Assembly (NCBI GenBank): GCA_025093555.1
Contig: JAIWNF010000155.1
Span: forward strand, 1-22,694
From: Circinella umbellata
Lineage: Eukaryota; Mucoromycota; Mucoromycetes; Mucorales; Lichtheimiaceae
DNA length: 22,694 nt
Direction of reading: 5' to 3'
The notes under the pieces: generated by a model
Told to the model about the DNA's origin: nothing
The model's database searches: none
The model's input: only the letters and a program-made list of their open reading frames with translations
Program-made: the position numbers and the translations under genes
Shown: in pieces, positions 9,992 to 20,022 of the stretch
Position numbering within the stretch: the first letter of the stretch is position 1
Layout of the letters: the number at the start of each line of letters is the position of its first letter

Positions 9992-10629
9992 ATGGATTTT
10001 ATCAATCTTGCAGAACAAAGTAGTGAACAATTTATTAAATTGTTTTATCAAAATTATGATACTCAAAGAAACGTAAATATATAAATATATGAAGGGGAGG
10101 GGAAGGCTTGTAAGGAATTAGATCGCACATAAAAGTACAAAGATCTTATTTTTATTTTTCATGATAGTTATTAGGAAATCTTTATAGAGAAGATTCAGCA
10201 GTTGTTTGGAATGGTAAATATGGAAGAAAAAAAAATAAAAAAAAGAGAGAAAAAATGATTATCTATTCCTAATTAAAAGAATATATTAAAAAAAATAGGG
10301 AACGCGATTTCTGGTTTACAACAATTATCTGAATTTTTAAGTCGTTTACCAGCTTCTCAACATGAAATTATAGCTTATGATTGTCAACCTATTGCAGGTA
10401 AAAAAAAAAAAAAAAAAAAGAAGGGGTTGGAGAGAGATAGAAGTATTAATTTCTTTTTATTCTAGCAACAATGAATACACAAGGTGTTTGTGGTATATTA
10501 ATTAATGTACACGGTTATGTAAAATATGGTGATAGCCCTGGAAAAAAATCATTTTCTCAAACAATTACATTAATGCCTGTGGAAGGTCAAGGCACTAATT
10601 ATTTTATTCAAAGTGATATATTTCGGTAA
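9992..10629 (+). CDS. NTF2-related mRNA export factor (NXT1/p15-like)
   Basis: Four exons: 9992-10072, 10168-10213, 10299-10397, 10466-10629, giving 129 residues in one NTF2-like fold. In animals p15/NXT1 dimerises with the mRNA exporter NXF1/TAP and helps it bind nucleoporins at the pore. Seen: EQFIKLFYQNYDTQRNLLGN near the start, then SAVVWNGNAISG (the family's WNGN-x-(I/V)-SG motif), LSEFLSRLPASQHEI, YDCQP, and a C-terminal FIQSDIFR matching the I-x-S-D-x-F-R end of the fold. Human NXT1 is 140 residues and has a few more after FR. Here a TAA follows directly, although TTTCG|GTAAAG would also be a usable donor, so a tiny extra exon is possible. It is named as NXT1 rather than NTF2 because of the WNGN and DCQP motifs. 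Confidence 0.92.
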
Positions 10630-10742
10630 AGTTTTTATTTATTTATTTATAAGATAGTGTGTTATATATGAAAAATTGGAGAGAGAGAGAGAGAACTCAT
10701 AATATATAATAAATGATAGACACGTATAAAGTAATAAAAAAG

Positions 10743-10760
10743 AATAATAAATTTATTATT
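10743..10760. terminator. Palindromic poly(A) signal shared by convergent genes
   Basis: AATAATAAATTTATTATT is a perfect 18-bp palindrome that presents AATAAA on both strands. It lies 114 bp after the NXT1-like stop and about 20 bp after the oxidoreductase stop on the other strand. A further plus-strand AATAAA is at 10708-10713. Its function as a shared 3'-end signal is inferred from position. Confidence 0.5.
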
Positions 10761-10779
10761 ACTACTGTTATGATAATTA

Positions 10780-12249
10780 TTACGAAGAAGAAGAAGAAGT
10801 AGTAGTAGAATGATCGATCAAAGAAGGAGAAGAATGAGTTAATTTATCTATTAATTTGGGTATCCAATGTCCTTTCTCATGTGTTGTATATAATACATCA
10901 TTCATTATTTTTTTACTATGAAAGTCATTCATTGTAACTCTTTCTACTATATGTTTTATCATAGCCGCTAATTTACTTCCTTTATTCTTATTTAATGGCC
11001 ATCCATTTAATATTGTTATTCCATCATTCAATGATCCAATACCATAAGAAGGTCCCATAGAAATAATCATTGAAAGTTTGGCACCTTGATAAGGATGATG
11101 ATCATGATGATTAAAAAAGAATACTCGTTCCAAATGATGAAATAAATGAATGGTTTGTATATGGGCTGTAAACCATAATTTAGGTTCCTTGATATTATTG
11201 ACATCCCCAATAGCAAATATAGGTTTGTCTTCTTCATGTTGTTCTACTTGAAAAAATGCATTGACACGAATATAATTTTTATCATCCAACCAATCGGAAT
11301 GTGATTTTTTAAGAAATTGAGTATTGGGTTGAATACCAATACATGAATACACTAAATCTACATTCTTGATTTCTGTATGAGTTTTCGTTGTCTTGTACAC
11401 ATGATCGTTGTGGATGGGTTCAATCTGTTCTCCAGAAATCAATTGAATCGAAGGAATGGTATTTAATATCCGTTCACCACTTTGAATAAGGTCTTGAGGT
11501 GTACCTGAGAGTACTTTATTGGATGCATTGACTAATATAATTTGTTTTTCAGGTGATCGATACGCTATTTCAGTCACTAATTCTGTACCCACCGCACCCG
11601 CGCCTATACACAGTATCTTGTTGGATGTTTTATATTTTTCACGTTGATCACGTAAAAACTGAAATCGTTCGTTTTTCCATTGTAATGTAGTATTATTATT
11701 TTGTTGACACGGAGAAGGTATTTTCCATGGATCAGAATAAGAAGATCCAGTGCATATAACTAGAATATCATATGGAATTCTTTGTATTTCTTGATCATTA
11801 TTATTATAGATAACTATAGATAGGTACGTACAATTCAAAGGTTAATACGTACGTACATTTTAAGTTGTTGTAAGGGGGGGATTACCATTTTCATTATCTA
11901 TATCATGTAAAACTCCCAATATAAAATGAATGCCAAGAGGTTCAAGAAAGGTTTTATAATCCATTGTGATATTATTATAATGTTTTTCAAATTGTTCATC
12001 TGTAGATTCATATAATACTGAAATTAAACTAGGTGTATATTCAAAAAATGACTATATAAATATCAATAAATACATACGTAGTTAATATTACAGTGCACTT
12101 ATTTAACTTAAAATATACATATCTACGTATTATTATACCTTGCAATCAATAAGAGTAATATTAATATTCATTTTTTGTTTTTTTGGAGCTAATTTCATAG
12201 CAAGTAAAATACCAGCTGCACCACCACCAAGAATAATAAAGTTCTTCAT
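10780..12249 (-). CDS. FAD/NAD(P)-dependent oxidoreductase, AIF/AMID (AIFM2-like) family
   Basis: Three exons: 12249-12139, 12051-11886, 11813-10780, giving 436 residues. Two-dinucleotide-binding-domain flavoprotein. Seen: the N-terminal FAD Rossmann motif ILGGGAAG (residues ~6-13); YDILVICTGSS at ~107-117, the usual linker; a second Rossmann motif ILCIGAGAVGTE at ~159-170 for NAD(P)H; and IFAIGDV at ~291-297, the FAD-binding GD motif near the end of this fold. Members reduce quinones or related acceptors using NAD(P)H (animal AIFM2/FSP1, fungal AMID-like proteins). The animal FSP1 myristoylation start MGxxxS is absent (MKNF), there is no targeting peptide because the FAD motif begins at residue 7, and no membrane helix is visible. 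The tail is a Ser/Thr run. Its substrate cannot be told from sequence. It diverges from the zinc-finger gene at 12552 and converges on the NXT1-like gene. Confidence 0.9.
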
Positions 12250-12551
12250 GATTTCATATATTATATCTGAAAAAGAAGAAAGAAAAAGAAAGAAATAAAT
12301 AAAAAAAAAAAGATATTTATATTTAAATGGGATATAAAATCACATGGAATGCATAATATTTATGTATGTAACATGTGACTTACAAACAAAAAGAGTTGTT
12401 TCTATCATCAAGGTTGTTTACTGACGAGTTGTTAGACAACTTATAATCCACTTTTCTTTGCGCACTCTGATAAAAAAAAAACTGAGATCAATATTTTTTT
12501 TTTCTTTTCTCTTTCATTCTTAATAAAAAAAAAAATACAAAAGTTTCATAC
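12250..12551. promoter_or_regulatory. Divergent promoter region, oxidoreductase / zinc-finger gene
   Basis: The 302 bp separate the divergent starts at 12249 (minus) and 12552 (plus). Between A/T runs lies a more complex core at about 12360-12470. It contains AGTTGTTAGACAACT (12427-12441), a perfect inverted repeat with 6-bp arms and a 3-base centre that could be a dimeric factor site. No factor is assigned. Confidence 0.35.
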
Positions 12552-14142
12552 ATGTTTTCTCGTGCTTCCAATTGGATTTCAAAAACATTAACTAGTCAAA
12601 ATCAAAATGAAAATAATGTATGTAAAAGAAATAATATTTTATTTATACATGGACAAAAACACTCAAATGGTTGTAAATATATAGGGAGAACAGTCTGCTG
12701 CGGCTATTAATAATGTACCATTGACACCTCCAACGACACCTACAATGTCACAATATAAACATTATACAATGCCAATACCTAATCAAGGTAAATACACAAT
12801 TATATTCTTTTTGAAAGAGATAGGACATAAGTTCTCATATTGAATCATATTTAGTTACAACAGCAACAACAACAGAAACAATAATGACATGTCAAAATAA
12901 TGAAAAAGTGATTAAAGATAACAACAAGCATAATAATATAAATAAACAAGTATCCAGTAAAAGTGAGTTTCTTATTACTTCCCCCCGCCAAATGAAATTA
13001 TTAATCAGTTTTTACTTTTTTCTAGTCATTTCAAAAAAGAACGAGAATATACGTCGTATATCAAATAATAAAAAATCAAAAAAAGGTACGTATAAATAAT
13101 ACGTCATTATATATATATTAAACTTTTATAATTACATATAACTAGGAATCGTATATCATTGTCCCTATAAATGGTGTAAAAAACCTATTTATAATCAAGC
13201 AAAATCATTTTTTAATCATATTCGAAAAGATCATTATTCTGGCTTTCCACCTTTTCTTCCACCTAAAAACTGTATTTTTCAAAATGTGAATGGAGATAGT
13301 ATTGAATTCAATGGTAAAATAAACATTTCATCGACTACCTTGGTTTTGAAATATAGATAAAAAGAAACTTAATTCTAGGGTTATTTATAATAATTTAGAA
13401 CGATCGCATCATACTTTATCGGATGGACAAGAAATTTATTCTAAAGGTAGGGAAAAAAAAAGGAATATTCATATATTCATATTAAACTATATATATTTTG
13501 TTTTAGATTTGAAAATACGTTATTATTGTCCATATAAAAATTGCATTGAATCCAATTATTGTCGTCAACATTTATTTTCACATATTCGAAATATACATGA
13601 TCAAGATTTTCCAGAATTTAAAGAATTTAATCGATTAGCTTTTAAAAATACTTTAACAAAACAAATGATTCGATTGGATGGTAAACTATCTTTTAAAAAA
13701 ACATGGATTGATTAACAAAGGTATATATTAACAGAAATATATATAATATAGAAAAATCACGTAATTGTTTAAATGATAAAGAATCGATCACTATTATAAA
13801 AGTATCCAAAAAAGAAGATCCAGATTTATATTATTGTCCATTTCAAGAATGTGAATATGGTGAAGGACTATTATACTTTTCTGATTTATATAAACATATA
13901 CGTCGTGAACATGAATGTATGGAAACTTTACCTCAAAGACAAAAATTAGCTGTCTTGACAAAGCAATTCCATTTAACCAAAAATTCAGGTCAATTATTGG
14001 ATTTATCTGGTAAGTAAATTACTTAATGAAAGGGTTCTATCTCTTTTTTGGTTGATTAATAATATAAAATGCTTTCTATTTAGATTCGAATTGTAAAAAT
14101 ACACTTGATAGTAATGATATGATCCATATTCAATATGATTAA
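12552..14142 (+). CDS. Unidentified protein with three divergent C2H2-like zinc fingers
   Basis: Nine exons with consistent phase: 12552-12617, 12685-12787, 12855-12962, 13026-13085, 13146-13313, 13357-13446, 13507-13680, 13752-14009, 14084-14142, giving 361 residues. The N-terminal ~110 residues are low complexity (Thr/Pro/Asn, then Lys-rich). Then come three related finger modules, each reading Y-x-C-P-(Y/F)-x-x-C ... H-I-R-x-x-H: residues ~116-142 (C118, C123, H137, H142), ~204-229 (C206, C211, H224, H229) and ~283-310 (C285, C290, H305, H310). The Cys pair spacing is x4 and the His pair x4; the Cys-His loop is 12-14 residues. After each finger a region with hydrophobic and basic residues follows (for example FPEFKEFNRLAFKNTLTKQM). 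The donor GATG|GTAAAC at 13681 is preferred because it joins finger 3 in frame; without splicing the frame stops at 13715. Likely nucleic-acid binding, by inference. No named family recognised. Confidence 0.75.
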
Positions 14143-14332
14143 CCTCTCACCCCGCCTCTTTTAATGTAAATAACAATTTCAGTATTCCCCCACTTTTGCA
14201 AATAATCCCAATCCCCTTTTTAGCGTCTCTCACTTTTAAATGTTTTATAAAAATAAAATGTGTAACCTTCTTTTTCTAATTCTTTATTACCCCAGGTTTT
14301 TTATTTTACTTTATTTTACCAATCTCTACACT

Positions 14333-16811
14333 ATGAACAACAACAATAATAAGAAAAAAAACAAAAAACCTAGTTTACAACCACTTCATTGGACATCTAA
14401 ACATCATATTACAAAATTTAAAGTCGATCGTGATTTTGTAGCTAAAAAAATAATGAAAACAACTCAAGAAGATTTAAAAAATAAAAGAAGTTGTGATTAT
14501 TGTCGTCAACGTAAAGTCAAATGTGAATTAGTTTTACAGAATCAATGTAGTCATTGTCGAAAAGTAGGCATACAGTGTCAATTTCAAGTGAAACCAAAGA
14601 AAGCAGGTCCACCCAAGAAACAGTATTTAGAATCACTTGAAAAACAAGTACAAGAATTAAAACAACTTTTAAAAGAAGAACAGGATAAGAATGAACAATT
14701 ATTATCATTAAAAACTTATTCAATGGATACAACGAGTCATAATTCATCTGATAGTCAACAAGAACAAGAACAAAACCAACATGATTTTTTATCATCATCA
14801 ATAAAGAGTAGTGCTCAAATAAATGCATCATTATTACAACAACAACAACCGATACCCCAATTATCACAACAACATACAGAACTTCAATATACTACTAAAG
14901 AATTAATTAAAGAAATACCAGGTTTAACATTAGAATTAACAGAACGTCTTATTATTAAGTAAGCCTTTTTCATTTCATCATTTATTATAATTAAGAGTTG
15001 TAGTAAATAACACGTCCTTCCTTGTATATTATTCTTTAGATTTTTTGAATTTATTCATCTAAATAGTCCAGTTTTTGATCGTCACAGTTTTCTTTTACAA
15101 TATTATTTTGAATATCCAAAACCACTTGATAAACATCTTTTTTATGCTGTGTGTGCTGTTGGATGTCAATATTTACCAAGATATGATCAAAAATCACTTC
15201 GTACTATAGGACGTTATCTGAGAAAAAAAGCCATGTTTATTATGAATAAGGCATATAAACAACCTTGTATTACCACTGTTCAAACATTATTATTAGTATC
15301 TATTCTTACACCTCATTCTGACAGTGAAGAATGTCCATCGAGTAATTGGTAAGTTATATATATATATATATATATAGGAACTCTTTATTATTCTATGTAT
15401 TCTGATCACACATCTCTTTTTGGGTATTCTATAATTTAGGCTTATTCTTGGTGCAGTAAGTTTATCTCTCTTTTTTTTTATTTGTTATATATATAGAATC
15501 ATGACATTATCTTAATACTTTGACATATTTATACTCTATAGGCAATTCGAATGGTAAAATGTTATTTATATTAAAATAACACAAGATTTAATTTCAAATT
15601 TTAGGTATTCAACTGAATAGCTTTTATATATTTTATAGGCTCAAGATCTTGGTATACAAGCGGATATACACGAAGATAATTTATCACCTAGTGAAATTCA
15701 AACAAGAAGACGTCTCGCTCACGCCCTCTATGTATTTGATAAAATATCTGCAGCATCGACTGGAAAACCCTTTGTTGTCAAATCGGAAGAATTTCATGTG
15801 GAACTTCCATTACCTTATGAAGTCGCTCCAACAGAAAAAGAAAAAGAACAATTCCATTCATTTTTATCACGTGAATTCAACCCTCATTATGTTTTACCTA
15901 AATTATTACAAAAGACTGAAAAATTTATTCAAGAAAAACAACCTATTTTTTCTGGATCGTTTGAAGCCATTCGATTAGCAAACATGATTGAATATGTTTT
16001 AAAATTATTTTATATACCCAAAACATCGTTCTCTTCCATTCCTTCCACTCGATTGGATGATAAAGATTTGGATACGAAATTAATGACATGGCAACTGAAT
16101 CCAAAAGCTTGGTATACTGCTAAAGATGGTTTAGGTACCAATAATGATATAATGATATGAAAGTTTCCTGCTCATATAAATAATACTAACACCTATTTCT
16201 ATTATAAAGCGTTTATGCGAATTCTTTATGATAGTTTATTACTTTTACGGTATCAACCATTGATATTAGCTAATCCAAGAATCATCAAGAATCAAAAAGA
16301 AATCTTGAATGTTTGTACGGATGCAGCTATTCGTCTTATTAATCGTTTTGACGTAAAAGAAGGATGGGGACTTCCTGTTTTACGTGATTGGTACGTAAAT
16401 AGTATTGATATTCTCTTTTCTTCATTTATTGATTATATAAGTATATATAGTATGATTACACAAGCTGCAGCTATTTTCCTACAAAATTGTAATAATGAAA
16501 ATGATATGATACGATTACAAGCCCGTAAAAATTTGGAACGATGTGCAAAATTATATAAAAGAGATGATATTGTGAATCGCTCAAGAAATGCTATTATATT
16601 AAATGAAATTGTTGGGCAATTATCATCATCATTAGAAACTGATATGAATACAACAGCAATACTACAACACACTGTGGAAAATAATCAACAACAACAACTA
16701 TTATTAACTTGTGGAAATCAATTCGTTGATTCTTATAATGAAGTTTTACAAGTACAAGAATTATATCCTGTTAATTATTATCCTTCTTCTTCTACAGAAA
16801 CAAATCTTTAA
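14333..16811 (+). CDS. Zn2Cys6 fungal transcription factor
   Basis: Seven exons: 14333-14958, 15040-15348, 15440-15455, 15542-15553, 15639-16134, 16210-16390, 16451-16811, giving 666 residues. Seen: a Zn2Cys6 DNA-binding cluster at residues 54-82 (C54, C57, C64, C72, C75, C82; CDYCRQRKVKC, CSHCRKVGIQC). A KPKKAGPPKKQYLE linker follows, then a heptad-rich helix SLEKQVQELKQLLKEE (about 101-116) for dimerisation, and a Gln/Ser-rich spacer. The fungal-specific regulatory region begins at LNSPVFDRHSFLL and includes LGAAIRMAQDLGIQADIHED. Linker and finger wording resemble XlnR/Xlr1-type regulators; the target is unknown. Exons 3 and 4 are only 16 and 12 nt. The start at 14333 is chosen over an in-frame ATG at 14240, which would add a hydrophobic segment not expected in this family. 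The exon 5 end (16134 or 16127) and the 60-nt intron 16391-16450 are less certain. Confidence 0.88.
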
Positions 16812-17201
16812 TTATATAATAATAAGTTATTATCTATGTATTTCATTGTAAAGTGTAGATCATAGAATGAATGTTACACAAAAACTCTTAATCATGCATT
16901 CTATAAATTATTATTGTGAAAGGTACAGAGAGAGAAGGTTATATGATTTGCTCAAAGAAAAGGGAGTGTTTTTATTCCGTGACAACATTTTCAATTAAAA
17001 AAAATCAATCCTCTCTTTACCATTCATTCCCCCCCCGGGCCATTATTAAATTGCCTTCAATAACCTTATATTCCCCCCCCCCACACACACACATATAAAA
17101 TCCCCATTTCAAAATATTTTAAAAGGTTCACTCAATGCTTTTCTTTTTTTTTATTTTATTCAAACATTTATAATCATGCGAAATAATAGAAAAAAAAGGG
17201 C
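16812..17201. other. Convergent 3' intergenic region with C-rich runs
   Basis: It lies between the convergent ends of the Zn2Cys6 gene and eL27. It holds a C7-G3 run at about 17030-17040, a C9 run followed by a (CA)n tract near 17074-17093, and AT-rich stretches. No gene is supported; the small plus-strand open frame at 16916-17098 translates simple sequence. Confidence 0.5.
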
Positions 17202-18292
17202 TTAGAATCTAAGCTTGCTGAAGAACCACTTGTTCTTGCCAGTTTGATATCTTTCTTCAAAGAGCTTCTTGATAACCTAAATTACATAATAATAATAATC
17301 ATCAATTTCTCATTCTCTTTCTATTTATAATTTAAAAGATTCCCTCCCACTTTATTTTTTTTTAAAAAAAAAGTCCTTACCTTCTTGGATTCACTACGTT
17401 GAGTACCATCCTTGAAAGTTTCAGCAGAAACAGTACCCTTGATTTGTTCCAAATCCAAAGCATAACTATATATCAATTTTAATGTTAGAATTTTTTCAAT
17501 TTCTATTGTTTAGGTGAGTGAGGTGGGGGGTGAGTTACTTACCGAGTGGGCATCATGTGGTTGTAGTTAACAATCTTGACAAAAGGCTTAACTTTAGAAC
17601 GCTTGGCAAGTTTCTTCTTACCCATAGCGCGAGTTACCTTCAAGGGATAACGTTCGACACCAGCAACAACAGCATAACCATAAGGTCTGTCCTTGGTACC
17701 TTCGTCGTGGTCTAATTAAAATAAATTAATTCAAAAACAAATTTAGTTTAAATATTTTTTTTTCATGTTAAATATATCCATGTATCAATTCCTCATTCGC
17801 GATTGGATATCATGACAAGCATTGTCTATAACTCGTGTCATTTCTCTCTTTAATTATAATTCTCCATCTCTCTCTCTCTAAAGTCCAAAAACAAAACTCG
17901 TGCATCGAAAAAAAAAACTCTTTTTATCCAGAAAAAAAAAAAAAAGTTGGAATGCGTACTGCGAACGACTACGGCTTTCTTGCCAGCGTAACGACCCTGC
18001 AAGATAACGACAACCTAATTCAATAAGTAAAAAATGGAAGGTTTTTTTAAAAAAAATAAATTTAGTTTTAATTATATATAAAAATGTAAATTTCACTTAA
18101 TACATTTGAACTACTATATATATAAATCGCCCCCCTCCCCTTCCCCCATCCAATATCCATCTAATATATCCATCCATCCATTTTTTTTAAAAAAAATATT
18201 GGAATTGTTTCCTATCCATCCATCCATCCCCTTATTAAATCCATATTTTTTTGAATAGTTCGTACTTTGCCAGCCTTGATGAATTTCACCAT
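17202..18292 (-). CDS. RPL27: 60S ribosomal protein eL27
   Basis: Complete, 136 residues, the same length as human eL27. Exons: 18292-18266, 18014-17960, 17711-17543, 17465-17381, 17276-17202. Seen: MVKFIKAGK then [17 protein letters not shown] (the KOW-like RNA-binding start), [66 protein letters not shown] [13 protein letters not shown], and the family C-terminus [17 protein letters not shown]. The first exon codes for only nine residues, and introns 1 and 2 (251 and 248 nt) are about three times longer than others in the window, as is common in ribosomal protein genes. Codon use differs from neighbouring genes: more C/G-ending codons (AAG, GGC, GTC, ATC), consistent with high expression. 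A CCAAT-type motif (minus-strand ATTGG) lies about 80 bp upstream of the start. Identification is certain. Confidence 0.97.
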
Positions 18293-20022
18293 CGCAGAGA
18301 GTGGATTTCAGAAGAGGGTGTTCCATGTGTACGCGCCCTTTCCTTACTTGATCATGATCGTCTCCGCCAATGAAAAATTCCCGGTTATTTTTTTTTTCTT
18401 TTGCTCCCCCGCATTAGGGAAAAGAAATAATATTTTTTTTTTTTTTGCATGATTTTTTCTTCTTGCTCCCCCTCCCCTCCTCACACACCTTTTTTTCTAG
18501 ATTCTATTGAATAATATTATATAGCATTAATATATTTATTTTTGGATATTCATATTGAATCTGATAGTTTAATAATGTACTAAAATTAACAACCTAGAAA
18601 TAGTCATATATAAAGTAGCATTTCATTTCATTTTGTAATAATAAAAAGAATGAAGCTTCAGTATAATATATGTTATTCTATTATATTTACAGAGTTTTGT
18701 GAATACATCCATTGTTATTACATTACTTTCTGTATCAATATAAGTCAAAAAGTCCAAACTTTCTTTCCATCAAAAATAAAATCATACATCAAAAAAGATC
18801 ATAATTGAATAAGAAGAAAGAGAATCAATTCTATACAATTTTCCTACTTTTAACACTTTTTATAAACATCCATCCTCTTTATTTTATTATATATTAAATA
18901 GTAATAAAGACATTTTACTACAGAAAAATATTAATATAATAGAGAGAGAATTTCATTTTACCCCCCCTACCCCCAAAATCAACATCCAATCCAATGTGGA
19001 ACGACCTTAAACATCAAAAAGAATTAAGTCACATCCAATGTCCGGTTTCCCAATAAAGCAATAGACAAACCGAATGATCACATAAATTACAAATGAAAAT
19101 GTACGTAGCAGCTATGATAACACTGATCCAATGATAAATATGCTGAGACATCCTATAGATTCATGAAGGAAATTTAAACACAATACGTACGATCAATAGC
19201 GTTTATAATTATAGACTGAGTTGATAGATGTAATATAATAATAAAGTACCTATCTATGTGTATGTATGCAAAGGTATTCAATGCATGTTACAAAAATATA
19301 GTCTGTCAAGTTAAGTATATACTTTGTATATACATCTTTTTGTTTGTGCGTATGTAGTATACGTGTGATTATTCGTATTGAATAACGTGATTATAAAACC
19401 TAGCATAATATACTCAGTTTGAATAATAATTTTGCTCATACAAATAATTTGTTTTGAGATGCTCCTGCAATTGAAAATCACTGTGTGCATTACAATTACT
19501 ATTAAAAAATATGTCCCATAAACAAATATTGGAGGACAAATATTTATAAAGCAAAAACCAGTTTTTAACAATTATCATGATCATCAAAATAAAAACAATT
19601 TGGCAATAAAACAAAAGGAAAATGAACAAGTTCCAACAAAAACTATTATTATTTAGTACGTATATAATAAGATCCAGTGAACTAATTACTCTTTTTACGC
19701 ATCTTTTTCTTTCAAGTATGTTACTGTGCGTATCATAGTACAATAAAATAAAAATTATTCATGTATACGTATTTATGTTGTTGAGCGACGACATCATTGT
19801 TACTTTATTCTTGTTTGATGAATTGAATTGCACTTTTTCATGTTTATTTCAAGTAATGTTGTTTTGTTCTTTGTATGAGTTTACAAACTGTTCTTTGTCA
19901 TCAAAAAAGCCAGCTATGTTTTACCTAGCGTTTATATAAAATAAAGCAAAAAGATTATCTTTTTACAGTATTTACCTATTTTTTTCAGTTTAATAAATTT
20001 TCTGCTTATACAAACATACAAC
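18293..20022. other. Long AT-rich intergenic region
   Basis: No gene is supported over 1.7 kb. The first ~150 bp belong to the eL27 upstream region and contain the only locally GC-richer sequence (18320-18390). The rest is AT-rich with many GTACGTA-type words and scattered stops in all frames. The open frames at 19311-19743 on the minus strand are compositionally intergenic. The last ~100 bp hold the promoter of the downstream Myb-like gene. Confidence 0.55.
19931..19940 (+). promoter_or_regulatory. TATA-box candidate upstream of Myb-like gene
   Basis: TTTATATAAA lies about 90 bp before the ATG at 20023 and is followed by a pyrimidine-rich stretch ending in TTTTTTCAG. The position is suitable for a core promoter, but such words are frequent in this AT-rich DNA. 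Confidence 0.3.

Noticed and set aside
13681..13715. Read-through end of the second zinc-finger exon (stop at 13713-13715)
   Set aside because: The donor GATG|GTAAAC at 13681 with acceptor at 13751 joins a third finger in frame, so the stop is taken to be intronic.
14240..14332. Upstream in-frame ATG for the Zn2Cys6 factor
   Set aside because: It would add 31 hydrophobic residues unlike this family's N-terminus. The ATG at 14333 precedes a polar Asn/Lys-rich start that fits better.
14517..14867. 116-codon minus-strand open frame
   Set aside because: It is antisense to the Zn2Cys6 exon and its open state follows from the coding composition of that exon.
17712..18265. snoRNA in the long eL27 introns
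   Set aside because: Ribosomal protein introns often host snoRNAs, but I find no paired C/D or H/ACA boxes here. Intron 1 is largely GGAT repeats and poly-A/T.
19311..19743. Overlapping minus-strand open frames of 86 and 109 codons
   Set aside because: Composition is that of AT-rich intergenic DNA, there is no recognisable motif, and the two frames overlap in different phases.
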